Shown piece by piece: positions 1 through 8,166 of a stretch of DNA of 64,000 nt. Positions within the stretch are counted from its first letter, which is position 1; the number at the start of each line of letters is the position of its first letter. The stretch lies in the NCBI GenBank assembly GCA_963839725.1, contig CAWIWT010000021.1, positions 1 through 64,000 of the forward strand. Reading direction: 5' to 3'. This stretch comes from Kumtagia sp963839725. GTDB taxonomy: Bacteria > Pseudomonadota > Alphaproteobacteria > Rhizobiales > Rhizobiaceae. Made by a program: the position numbers and the translations under genes. The notes under the pieces were generated by a model, which worked only from the letters and a program-made list of their open reading frames with translations, was not told where the DNA came from and ran no database searches.

Positions 1-480
1 GGCCAGCAGGGCCACCGCGCCACTCATGGCTTTCAGCTGTTTCGTGGTCCACCCATAGCGGCCAATCTCGGGATCGCTCTGGTAGATATCGTCGAGGGAG
101 CGGGTCATGTTGCGGTCAAAGGCTTCGTAGAGCCGGCCGATCCCGGCCAGGGTGGGGACATCAATCTCCACCACCGTGAGCCAGGCGGGTAGGCCTTCCT
201 GCACGAGGGCGGTCAGGGTGTGCTGGCCATTGACCAGGAAGCGCTCGCCTTCCACCCGGGCGCAGTGAATCTCGGCGCCCTGCCGCCAGTGGCCGGTGCG
301 CATGAGGTGCCGCAGAAAGCGCACATGATGCTGGCGCAGCGGGCGCTGGCCCTGGTAGCAGAGGTCCAGGAGCGCCTGGGCCTTGTCGGGCGTGATGAGC
401 GCCAGGGTACTATTCATGCGCGGCCGAGACGGGGGGCGGGTGGGCGAGGTCAAGGGCAAAGCGGTACGGAGCGTGGCCAT
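1..480 (-). CDS. ParB-like GQH-motif protein, partial (3' end beyond window)
   Basis: The reading frame is open from an ATG at 480 to the window edge (160 codons visible). An AAAGGA ribosome site lies 8 bases upstream of this ATG; a second in-frame ATG at 417 is the alternative start. About 80 residues in is the motif FLVNGQHTLTALVQEG, preceded by RTGHWRQGAEIH. This resembles the DGQHRL box of ParB/Srx-fold phage and island proteins, which often bind or modify DNA. The His and Gln of the box are present, but the usual Asp is Asn. The function cannot be assigned further, and the C-terminus is missing. Confidence 0.55.
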   Translation of the reverse strand, partial: MATLRTALPLTSPTRPPSRPRMNSTLALITPDKAQALLDLCYQGQRPLRQHHVRFLRHLMRTGHWRQGAEIHCARVEGERFLVNGQHTLTALVQEGLPAWLTVVEIDVPTLAGIGRLYEAFDRNMTRSLDDIYQSDPEIGRYGWTTKQLKAMSGAVALLA

Positions 481-1380
481 CAAGGGTATCCTTTGTTGCT
501 GTGGGTTGATGCGGGGTCCGTCCAGACGGACCCGCCCGAGGGCTCGGACGTGTCGTGCACGCCAGCCCTGCTGTGCGCAGTGATCCTCGCCCTCTGCACG
601 CGGCCGGCGCCGGTGCCCTCACGCTCCAGGATTCGGTGAGATGCCGACGTACGGCCCGCGTCCGTGGGTCACACGGGCTCCGGTCGATCCTGGGTCTGGT
701 TGCGTGTGCCCCAGGAGGGCGTGGGGACACCCTCGACCTTCCCAGAGGGAAGTCGGACGCGGAGCGGACGCGAGACAGTGTCAGAACGCGACAGCGACGG
801 CGCACGGGCAGTCATGCAGGCGACAAGGCGAGGATATGCTCAATGATAGCATACGCGCTGCCTGTCCGCGAGGGTCAGCGCCGTGTGGGCGCGGCCCGCA
901 TGGCGCATGCCGCCCTGGACCATGGTCCCTCGCCACCCCCCAGGCCCGGCCCATGCTGGCCCGTGCACAGACCTGGGTCCCAACACGCTGTCGTGCCTCA
1001 CGCCCCCCAACGGTGCGCGTCATGGCGTTGCGGAGCGCGCACGTCCCTGGGCAGGCACCCCCCTCACGGACGCCAGAGCGTGGGAGGGTGCTGTGTGGTC
1101 CTCCCTCTGCGGCCCCCCTGCCTCCCTGTCATCTTTCCCACAGGGTCTCGTCATTTTTTTGACAGTTTGCGCCTCCCAGCGACCCCTTTCCTGGGGTCCT
1201 CCAGCACGCCGAGGCCCGCACCCCGGCCTCACACGCGGGCCTGGCCGCTCCCCACACGCGTGGTACGGGTATTGCATCCTCTCTGGCATGTCAGCGGGAC
1301 AGCGGTTGGCAGACACACACACGCAGGGCGCACACGACCGGACGGACCGCCCGGTCGCCACGGGAAGGAAAGACCTCACC
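481..1380. other. GC-rich intergenic region upstream of the sigma factor gene
   Basis: No reading frame here has a convincing start, ribosome site or recognisable motif; the long open frames look like high-GC artefacts. The region lies between the divergent ParB-like gene (minus) and the sigma factor (plus), so it should hold promoters for both. I see no clear consensus promoter. A purine-rich GGAAGGAAAG ribosome site precedes the ATG at 1381. Confidence 0.4.
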
Positions 1381-2144
1381 ATGCAGACCTCTGGAAGCTC
1401 CTCGGTACTGGAAGCCCCCTGCGCCACCGCGGCCGACCGCGAGCGGCTCATTCTCGCGTATGCGCCCACGATCAAATACGTCGCGCAGCGGCTGGCGTCG
1501 CGGTTGCCGGCCTCCATCGCGCTGGACGACTTGATCCAGGCCGGCGTGATCGGCCTGATCGACGCCATCGCGAAGTACGACGCCACGTCGTGATAACACC
1601 TTCAAGACCTATGCCGAATTTCGCATCCGGGGGGCCATGCTCGACGCGGTGCGGCAGTCTGGACTGGGCGCCCCGCTCGGTCCGCCAGAAAGAGCGGGCG
1701 CTGGCGCAGGCCTATGCGACCCTGGAACGTACCCACGGCCGGCCAGGCCGCGACGAGGAGGTCGCTGCCCTGCTGGAGATCGACCTGGCGGAACTCGACG
1801 CGTGGCTCACGCAGGTGCGGGGGGTGTCGTTGGGCAGTCTCGAGGCGCCCGGCCTGGGCACACCCGACGGCGGTTCCTTCACCCTACTTGACTTGGTAGC
1901 CACGGATGCTTCCCAGGGTCCCGAGCAGCGCGTCCAGGCCCAGCAGCGCACCGCCCTGTTGGCCGAGGCGATTGATGCCCTGCCGCAGCAGGAAAAAGTC
2001 GTGATCGCGTTGTACTACCACGAGGAACTCACCATGAAGGAAATCGGGCAGGTCCTCGACGTCACTGAATCGCGGGTCTCACAGATCCATACCAAGGCCA
2101 TCTTCCATCTCCGGAGCACGCTCACGGTCCTCCTGGACGCCTAA
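1381..2144 (+). pseudogene. FliA/WhiG-type (sigma-28 family) RNA polymerase sigma factor, frameshifted
   Basis: The gene starts with ATG at 1381 after a GGAAGGAAAG ribosome site. Region 2 shows DDLIQAGVIGLIDAIAKYD. The frame then shifts near 1590 into DNTFKTYAEFRIRGAMLD, and shifts again near 1660 into LDWAPRSVRQKER, the segment characteristic of FliA/WhiG sigma factors. Region 4 follows (LPQQEKVVIALYYHEEL, then a helix-turn-helix with VTESRVSQIH), ending at 2144. All domains are present in order, so only two single-base indels separate this from an intact sigma factor of about 255 residues. Group 3 sigma factors of this kind control motility or sporulation in different phyla; the target here is unknown. 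Sequencing error or true decay are both possible. Confidence 0.8.
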
Positions 2145-2567
2145 GTGCTTTGGTTCAGCAATCATGTCAGGGTTTTGAGAACAATACCGCCTGCACAAAC
2201 ACCATGTTCCCCCTCGCCACACTGGCGAGGCAATGGCGGTGCGCAGCACGAAGCATGCGGCGTGTCCGCAACGCTGCTGGTGGACGCGGACACGTGGCGC
2301 GTCCGACCGTGCACGCGGGGGTACGACCACCTCGGAGGGCCAGGGGGGCTGAGAACCTGCGCCCCTGGCTGCCCCGCGCGCCCGACGCTTCTCCACCGCG
2401 ATCGCTGGCTCCTCCTCGTCTCACGGCGCTCCGCGGCTCCGTGGATGGTGGTCACTGCTCCCTGGTATACTTAATTTAGGTTTCTCCGGGCTGTGACCGA
2501 TACAGGAAGGAGACACCACGACCCCGCAGTGCCGACCCCTGCGGCGGCAGCCAGGAGGGCACACGCT
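2145..2567. other. Intergenic region after the sigma factor
   Basis: No recognisable gene. Overlapping open frames on both strands here carry no motif and are attributed to high GC. The stretch ends at an AGGAGG ribosome site for the small frame beginning at 2568. Confidence 0.3.
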
Positions 2568-2789
2568 ATGCGCAGGACCGAGTACGACCCCATCCCACAC
2601 GCGTCTGATGTTCCACACGTCCACGACACCCCCATCCCGCCTCCTGCCCCCGCGTCTGAGGACAGCGAGCAGCACGCACCGCGCTGGCGGTGCAGGCCCG
2701 CGCCGTGGCGCAGGCGGCGCCCGAGGTCCGCGTGGCCGGGTGGAGGCGGCCCGCCGCGCTCTCCAGGAGGGCCAATGCTGTTGACTTAA
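2568..2789 (+). pseudogene. Small hypothetical protein, probably frameshifted and cut by the IS4 element
   Basis: An ATG at 2568 follows a good AGGAGG ribosome site. The first 35 codons give a Pro- and His-rich peptide. From about 2680 a different frame looks more protein-like (AVQARAVAQAAPEVRVAG, then VEAARRALQEGQ), suggesting one or two indels. The frames end at about 2789, just before the IS4 transposase region, so the gene may have been interrupted by that insertion. I do not recognise the family. Confidence 0.35.
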
Positions 2790-2857
2790 GACACAGCCTT
2801 ATGAGAGCATCGTACGTCTAAAGGATCCATACACAAACAGCTGAACCAGGATAAGCG

Positions 2858-3831
2858 ATGATGACGCAAAAAAACGACGACGCCTGCTGAGTTCTATGAG
2901 CGCTTGCTCACCCTCTTCTTGCACTTTGTACAGACGATTACCATACCCCGCGCCCAGGACTTCTCCCGTCGCCGCAAGCTCCCGCTAGCCCATCTGATCG
3001 TCGTGCTGATCTCTCTGGCCGCCAGTGGACGGGACCAAGGCGTGGCGACCAAACTCGACGCATTCTTCACCTTGGCGCGTCGGAGCGGCTTGTGGCCCGC
3101 AGGGCACAGCCCCCACCGCAGCGCGCTGACCAAAGCGCGCGCCAAGCTGCCCTGGCAGGCCTTGGCGACCTTGCTCCGCCGCTCCGTCGCGTTGGCCTAC
3201 GAGGTGTTTCCTCCGCGTGAGGAGTATCAGTGGCGTGGCCTGTCCGTCTTCGCATTCGATGGGTCCACCTACACCTTGCCGGCCACTGAGGCCATCCGGC
3301 AGGCGTTCGATCCCCACAGTGGTCTGGCGTCTCCCGGCCGGGGTCATTACCCCCAATGCCTGGTCATGACGGTCTACGATGTCTTGCGCCGCTTGCCGGT
3401 CGGGCGCACCATCTGCGCGCTCCAGGACGGGGATGAGCGTGTGCAGGCGCAACGCCTACTCCCTCTCTTACCCCCCAACAGCGTGAGCCTCTTTGACCGC
3501 GGGTTCCCCAGTTACGGGTTCCTCCACACCCTCCATCACCACGCGCACCGCTATGTCATGCGCTGTCCGGCCACCTCCACCTTCCCCGCGGTCGCGGCCT
3601 TTGCCCGGAGTGGCCGGGCCGAAACCATCCTCTGGCTCACCCCCTCGGACACCTTCAAGCGCCATCTGACACCCACACAGCGCCGTACGCGGACCTCGCT
3701 GCGCCTCCGCGCCATCCGCTTGGCAGCCCCCGATGGCGCCGTCTCCGTGTTGTTGACCAACCTCGTCGACCCCCGCCGCTTTCCCCGTACCGCCATCATC
3801 GCGCTGTATTGGCGCCGTTGGGCCGTGGAAA
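2858..3831 (+). pseudogene. IS4-family transposase, 5' part (interrupted)
   Basis: This is the N-terminal and central part of a DDE transposase. It begins at the tandem ATG at 2858 (MMTQ) and enters the main frame by a shift in a run of seven A at 2868-2874. The first acidic residue lies in FAFDGSTYTLPAT and the second in LFDRGFPSYGFL, both typical of IS4. The frame reaches LYWRRWAVE at 3830, where the third motif (Y-x(2)-R-x(3)-E-x(6)-K) should begin. Homology stops there and resumes at 7083 as THYRDEKTLQH. The gene is therefore split by the 3826-7088 insertion. No terminal inverted repeat was identified with confidence. Confidence 0.8.
3826..3831. repeat. Left attachment core TGGAAA
   Basis: Six-base direct repeat at the left junction of the recombinase element; the identical copy is at 7083-7088. 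The crossover must lie within these bases. Confidence 0.65.
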
Positions 3832-3958
3832 TCTCCCAACCATACTACGGCTCAAGAGAGAGCTTGTCCCTCGCCGCAGCATAAGGTAACCATTAGTGTA
3901 TCAGCGCTGTTAAAGCTATCCCAGTGGTGTCAACGTCGGCTCGACGACCAGTCAGGAG

Positions 3959-4159
3959 ATGTCGTATGTGCACGCCCGACAACGCTCCCCCCCGCCTGTG
4001 CCTCTCCGTGCCACCCAAGCCACAAGCACCCAGGAGGTGCCGCTGCCACAGCTCTGGGCCTCTCTGCCCCCGGAGAATCGACGGCGTCTGAGCCAGATCA
4101 TGGCGCGGGTCATCGCCCAGCACAGCCTTCCTCGCCAGAAGGAGGTGCCCGATGACTGA
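3959..4159 (+). CDS. Small protein coupled to the serine recombinase
   Basis: A 66-residue protein starts with ATG at 3959, preceded by CAGGAG. Its stop overlaps the recombinase start (4152), so the two are translationally coupled. The C-terminal half contains LWASLPPENRRRLSQIMARVI, a pattern common in short proteins encoded just ahead of recombinases in soil-bacterial elements. No enzymatic motif is visible. A role as accessory factor or as a translational leader for the recombinase is inference. Confidence 0.55.
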   Translation: MSYVHARQRSPPPVPLRATQATSTQEVPLPQLWASLPPENRRRLSQIMARVIAQHSLPRQKEVPDD

Positions 4160-6320
4160 GCCAGCTCTGCAACCGCGCGGAGTGAGGGGAGTCGCATCAA
4201 AGCTCCACGATTATCATCTGCAGCGATTGGCCATCGTGTATGTGCGCCAGTCCCATCCCCAGCAAGTCGTCGAGCACGTGGAGTCCACGGCCAGGCAATA
4301 TGCCTTGGTGGACCGCGCCGTCGCCTTGGGGTGGGCGCGCGACCGCGTCGTGGTCATTGACGAGGATCAAGGTCAAAGTGGCCAGAGTATGGTGACACGT
4401 TTGGGCTTTCAGCGCGTGTTGGCGGAAGTCAGCTTGGACCATGTCGGGCTGATCCTGGGGCTGGAGATGCGTCGCTTGGCACGCTCGAACAAGGATTGGC
4501 ATCAATGACTTGAACTCTGTGCGATCTTTCGGACGTTGTTGGCCGATGCCGATGGCCTCTATGATCCGACCGACTACAACGATCGCTTACTGTGAGGGCT
4601 GCGTGGTATGATGAGCGAAGCGGAACTCTCCCTCATGAAAGGCCGGATGTTGGAAGGCATGCGCACCAAGGCTCGGCGTGGTGCACTGCTGAATCATCCC
4701 CCCATGGGGTATGTCCGGGGACTCGACGGCGATTATCAGCTCGATCCTGATGAGCAGGCCCAACGGGTCGTGCGCCTCATCTTTGACGTCTTCGAGCAAC
4801 AGGGCAGTCTGCATGGCTTGCTCCGCTCCCTGGTGGCGCACGACATTCGCATGCCGATTCGGCCCCACGCTGGGCTCAACCGGGGGCAACTCGTGTGGCG
4901 GCGGCCAACGCGCATGACCTTACAAAACATGCTGCACCACCCGATCTATGCGGGCGCTTATCGCTGGGGGCATCGCAAGATTGATCCGCGCAAGCAACAG
5001 CCTGGGCGCCGTAGTACCGGACGGACCATCAATGTCCCTGAGGCATGCGACGTGCTGATCCCCAAGCGATTTCCAGCGTACATCAGCTGGGAGCGGTTTG
5101 CCGCGATGCAACAGCGCTTGGCGGACAACCGCGCGATCGCCGAAGCGTGAGGCGCTCCTCGCGAAGGGCCCTCCTTATTGGTCGGCTTGCTGGTGTGTGG
5201 GCGCTGCGGGCGGCGGTTGATGGCCGCCTACGGGGGCAAGGCCAATCACCTGCGCTACACCTGCATGCGGGCCACGATTGATGACGGGGCGCCTGGGTGC
5301 CTCAGCCTCGCCGGGGCGTTTCTGGAGCACTTTGTTGCCGAACAAGTCATGCAGGTGCTCCAGCCGGCGTCTCTTGAGTTGAGTATGGCAGCGGAGCAGA
5401 CCCTGCGTGCCGAACGCGAGCAGTGAGAGGCCCATTGGCACCAGCGCCTGGAGCGGGCGCACTATAACGCCCAGCGGGCGGCCCGGCAGTACGAAGCCGT
5501 CGAGCCGGAAAATCGCCTGGTGGCCCGTGAGTTGGAGCGACAGTGGGAAGAGGCACTCCGTCACGAGCAGCAGCTGCAAGAAGAGTATGCCCGGTTCCGC
5601 CGCGAGCGGCCCCTTGAGTTGACGGCGCCTGAACGTGAGGCGATCCTGCGCTTGGCTCAGGATGTGCCAGCCGTGTGGCAGGCACCGGAAACAACCGCCC
5701 AGGACCGACAAGAGATCGTGCGCTTGTTGGTGGAGCGCGTGACCGTCAATGTGCACGAGGACAGCGAACAAGTCGATGTGACGTTGCAGTGGGCTGGGGG
5801 CGTGACCAGCGCGCATCGCCTCCGGCGTCCGGTCGCACGGTACGACCAACTGTCCACGTATCCAGACCTGTTGGCGCATATCGATGGGCTGCGCCAGACG
5901 GGCCACAGCTTTGCGCAGATTGCTGCGCATCTGCATCGTGCCGGCTTTGCTCCTCCGAAGCGCACAGAGCGATTTACCGGGGAGACCGTGGGGCGGTTGT
6001 TGCGTCGGCATGGCTTGCATGGTCCCCGCCCTCGAGCGATGGACGATGCGAGCGTGCTGAGCCCGCACGAGTACTGGCTGGCCGATTTAGCCCGGGAGGT
6101 GCCCATGCCGATTGCCACGTTACACAAGTGGCAACGCTTGGGCTGGGTCCACAGCCGCAAGGTGACCGTGGCGTCAGGCCGCTGGGCCCTCTGGGCAGAC
6201 GCGGACGAACTGGAGCGCCTCCGCCAACTGCGTGCCTACCAACGCAAGTGGCCCGAACCCCGTTACCCGCAGGCGCTGACCACGCCCAAGTGCCGCGACA
6301 TGCAGCCGCAACGCGCATGA
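4152..6320 (+). pseudogene. Large serine recombinase interrupted by four in-frame TGA codons
   Basis: A single frame of 722 codons runs from 4152 to 6320 with no frameshift, but has TGA at 4506-4508, 4593-4595, 5148-5150 and 5424-5426. The N-terminal resolvase domain includes LAIVYVRQS (the expected catalytic serine) and LEMRRLARSNKDWHQ. The recombinase domain follows (GMMSEAEL, KARRGALLN, PPMGYVRG), then the zinc ribbon (LLVCGRCGRRL with a later Cys pair), a coiled-coil segment rich in Arg and Glu, and a C-terminal MerR-like helix-turn-helix (PIATLHKWQRLGWVHSRKV). From context the expected residues at the four stops are Leu, Leu, Arg and Arg, so no single recoding explains them. Point decay is the simplest reading. 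Confidence 0.8.
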
Positions 6321-6454
6321 AGGAGAGGGAGCCGTGGACAGTTCGCACCACAGGGGCGGCTTGATGGGCTTCACCAACCGAGATGACTGTGCCATGACAT
6401 CGAGAACAAAGAGCAGTCTGGCACGTATAGCAGCAGGCTCCAAAGGAGTCCACC

Positions 6455-6823
6455 ATGGCGAAAGCGCACGAACAACGCCGACAACGAGCCATCGACCGAT
6501 ACCTGGCAGGCGACCCTAGAGAGGACATCTGCCGGGAATTGGCCTGCTCGAAAAGCTGGCTCTACAAATGGCGGGATCGCTACCTGGCAACGGATCCCTC
6601 CTGGAGCGCAGCACGGAGCAGACGCCCCAGAACCACCCCGACCAAAACGCCCCAACGCATCGCCCAGGTCGTCGTGGCCCTGCGCCAGACGCTGGCCCAG
6701 CATGGCAAAGACTGTGGGGCCGCGGCCATCCAGCAGGCGCTCGCGCAGCAAGGGATAGAGCCTGTGCCTTCTCCGCGAACGATCTATCGGCTTCTCCACC
6801 GCTATGCCCAGGAGGTGACCTAA
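6455..6823 (+). pseudogene. Helix-turn-helix part of an integrase-core transposase (truncated)
   Basis: A 122-residue frame starts with ATG at 6455 after an AAAGGAG site. It shows a helix-turn-helix with AIDRYLAGDPREDICRELAC and SKSWLYKWRDRY, a basic linker, and a second winged-helix segment ending SPRTIYRLLHRYAQEV. In related transposases this N-terminal module is followed by a DDE integrase core. Here the frame stops and no core follows, so it is a remnant, or at most a stand-alone DNA-binding protein. Confidence 0.6.
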
Positions 6824-7082
6824 ACCAACCACCATCATACATCCGTCCATCAGCGAGCAAAATTGCTCCCGGTATTGACAGAACCCCAGAGTCAAGGGAA
6901 TATGGCAACGTGAGGCGATGTGTCATGGATAGGACAACGCGCCTGCTCTTGACGCGGGAAGCGGCGCTGAGCAAGGCAAACAGCTTGGACATCTCCAGAG
7001 AGAACACGTTGCGTATCCGTTTCTGGGATGTGAGGTTCACCTGGTAAAAGCTTCTACCTTAGGAGGCATTATGTCTGGTAGA

Positions 7083-7088
7083 TGGAAA
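7083..7088. repeat. Right attachment core TGGAAA
   Basis: Second copy of the six-base repeat at the right junction of the recombinase element. The sequence just outside it resumes the IS4 transposase (THYRDEKTLQH). Just inside is an AGGAGG site followed by ATG at 7071. Confidence 0.65.
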
Positions 7089-7382
7089 CCCATTATCGGG
7101 ACGAAAAAACCCTGCAGCATATTCGAGCACTTTCATAGCCGCATCCCGATGGCATCCGCCAAAAACTCTTTGCCATCCTGATTGGGTGCGTGATTGCGCG
7201 CACGCTCACCGCCCTTGCGGTGCCCTCCGAGTCCATCGAAACGGCGCAGAGTCTCGTCCGCCCTCAGCTCAAGAATGCCCTGATGAGCTTTGCACGCGAT
7301 GCTGCCCTGTTGATGCCCGCCCATCCTGGACACGCCCTCGTCATCTTGCAGGAGCTACTGCATGCGATCCGTCAGGTCAAAT
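7083..7382 (+). pseudogene. IS4-family transposase, 3' part
   Basis: This continues the transposase that stops at 3831. THYRDEKTLQH carries the conserved Y-R-E-K signature. Two frameshifts (near 7110 and 7145) lead into DGIRQKLFAILIGCVIARTL, the usual C-terminal helix of IS4 transposases, and then a helical tail to about 7380. The end is cut by the IS3 fragment that begins at about 7383, so neither the stop codon nor the right terminal repeat is preserved. Confidence 0.7.
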
Positions 7383-7542
7383 ATACTGACCGCGGCCCAT
7401 CGCGACCGATGATCCTTCTCATGATCCAAAACCATCCGCACCGCACGAGCACGGACCTCCGGAGAAAACCTGTTCGTTGTCTTGCTTGTCATGGCTCCAC
7501 CTTCTCAAGGTTGGGAGCCTCCGGCAAACCCGGCGCGGTTCA
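7383..7542 (-). mobile_element. IS3-family fragment: left terminal repeat and start of OrfA
   Basis: Reading the minus strand, a terminal sequence TGAACCGCGCCGGGTTTGCC begins at 7542, followed by an AGAAGGTGGAG ribosome site and an ATG at 7492. The encoded 36 residues (NRFSPEVRARAVRMVLDHE, then SRWAAVS) are the N-terminus of an IS3 OrfA helix-turn-helix protein of the kind common in rhizobia. Homology ends abruptly at about 7385, which is also where the GC-rich IS4 sequence ends. The fragment therefore marks the boundary between the two halves of the window. Confidence 0.75.
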
Positions 7543-7584
7543 CAGCAGCTAGCCGGGCTCTTATACGGCCCTTTTGATGAGTGA

Positions 7585-7610
7585 GGAACAAACCGCGTTC
7601 GCCCCGAGTT
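7585..7610 (+). promoter_or_regulatory. EcfG-type promoter, GGAAC-N17-AGTT
   Basis: GGAAC at 7585-7589 and AGTT at 7607-7610 are separated by 17 bases, matching the GGAAC-N16/17-cGTT form of general-stress promoters of alphaproteobacteria with one mismatch in the least conserved base. The 82-aa gene starts 84 bases downstream. Confidence 0.55.
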
Positions 7611-7693
7611 AGTGGCGGCGCATCAAGTTAAAACCCCAAACTGCACGCATCGCGGCGCGGCGGATGCGGTGGCTGCCCTGCGGAGGATGACAG

Positions 7694-7942
7694 ATGGAAC
7701 TAAGGTCGGGCAGCCGTTTTCCAGCAATGACCACCTATCGCAACCCCCGGCACGAGCCAGACCGTCCAGAGCTCGGGCCAGCGAACTACACGACCGACGT
7801 CCCGCCGACGGAATACCGCGGCTATCTAATCTACCACCGCACCGGGTTGGTCTGGGACGTGGTGAAGGATGGCGAATGTATTACGCAGACGGCTGGCCCG
7901 AACGGCGCCAAGCGGGCGATCGACAAAATATTGGACACCTGA
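7694..7942 (+). CDS. Conserved rhizobial hypothetical protein (82 aa)
   Basis: The start at 7694 is supported by GCGGAGG seven bases upstream; an internal ATG at 7730 is less likely. The protein carries PPTEYRGYLIYHRTGLVWDVV and ends in GPNGAKRAIDKILD, a compact fold of the kind seen in small rhizobial hypotheticals. No catalytic motif, signal peptide or membrane segment is visible. An EcfG-type promoter lies at 7585-7610, so a general stress role is inferred from context only. Confidence 0.7.
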   Translation: MELRSGSRFPAMTTYRNPRHEPDRPELGPANYTTDVPPTEYRGYLIYHRTGLVWDVVKDGECITQTAGPNGAKRAIDKILDT

Positions 7943-8032
7943 TGGCTTGGGGCGCTGCAAGAAACGAACAAGTGCCAGACCGAGCAATGCGCTGTTCAAC
8001 TGCTGAGCGAGGCAAATAATCACTAACGACGT

Positions 8033-8057
8033 GGAACAGTCATCACCGGAAAAGGTT
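8033..8057 (+). promoter_or_regulatory. EcfG-type promoter, GGAAC-N16-GGTT
   Basis: GGAAC at 8033-8037 is followed after 16 bases by GGTT at 8054-8057. It sits 25 bases ahead of the 24-aa peptide that opens the membrane-stress operon. Confidence 0.5.
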
Positions 8058-8081
8058 TAGTCGGAAAAGGAGGACCTCATC

Positions 8082-8156
8082 ATGAACCAGGTCATTTATC
8101 TAATCGGCCTTGTCGTCGTCGTGCTGGCGGTCCTGTCCTTTTTCGGGCTGAATTAG
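8082..8156 (+). CDS. 24-residue membrane peptide
   Basis: ATG at 8082 follows an AGGAGG site with ideal spacing. The product is a single hydrophobic helix (IGLVVVVLAVLSFFGL) of 24 residues with almost no flanking sequence. It is the first gene after the EcfG-type promoter at 8033-8057 and 11 bases ahead of the next gene. Small single-span peptides at the head of stress operons are common in rhizobia; the function is unknown. Confidence 0.6.
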   Translation: MNQVIYLIGLVVVVLAVLSFFGLN

Positions 8157-8166
8157 GAGTAGAACC

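Larger units (their letters stand above)
3826..7088 (+). mobile_element. Serine-recombinase element inserted in an IS4 transposase gene
   Basis: The IS4 coding sequence stops at 3831 and resumes at 7083, and both junctions carry the six bases TGGAAA (3826-3831 and 7083-7088). Deleting one copy plus the 3257 bp unit restores the frame ...WAVETHYRDEKTLQH across the conserved YREK motif of IS4. Cargo in order: a 66-aa coupled ORF, a large serine recombinase with four in-frame TGA codons, and a helix-turn-helix fragment of another transposase. A short shared core at both ends without terminal inverted repeats fits integration by a large serine recombinase. With its recombinase interrupted, the element is probably fixed in place. 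Confidence 0.75.

Noticed and set aside
555..2144. A 529-codon open frame covering the sigma factor
   Set aside because: Only the last third is sigma-like. The first 370 codons are Arg- and Pro-rich high-GC artefact, and the true start of the sigma factor is in another frame at 1381.
5175..6068. A 297-residue open frame antisense to the recombinase
   Set aside because: It mirrors the conserved recombinase frame and shows no family resemblance.
4152..6320. Recoding of TGA as a sense codon
   Set aside because: The expected residues differ between sites (Leu and Arg), the flanking bases share no signal, and no known code assigns TGA to either.
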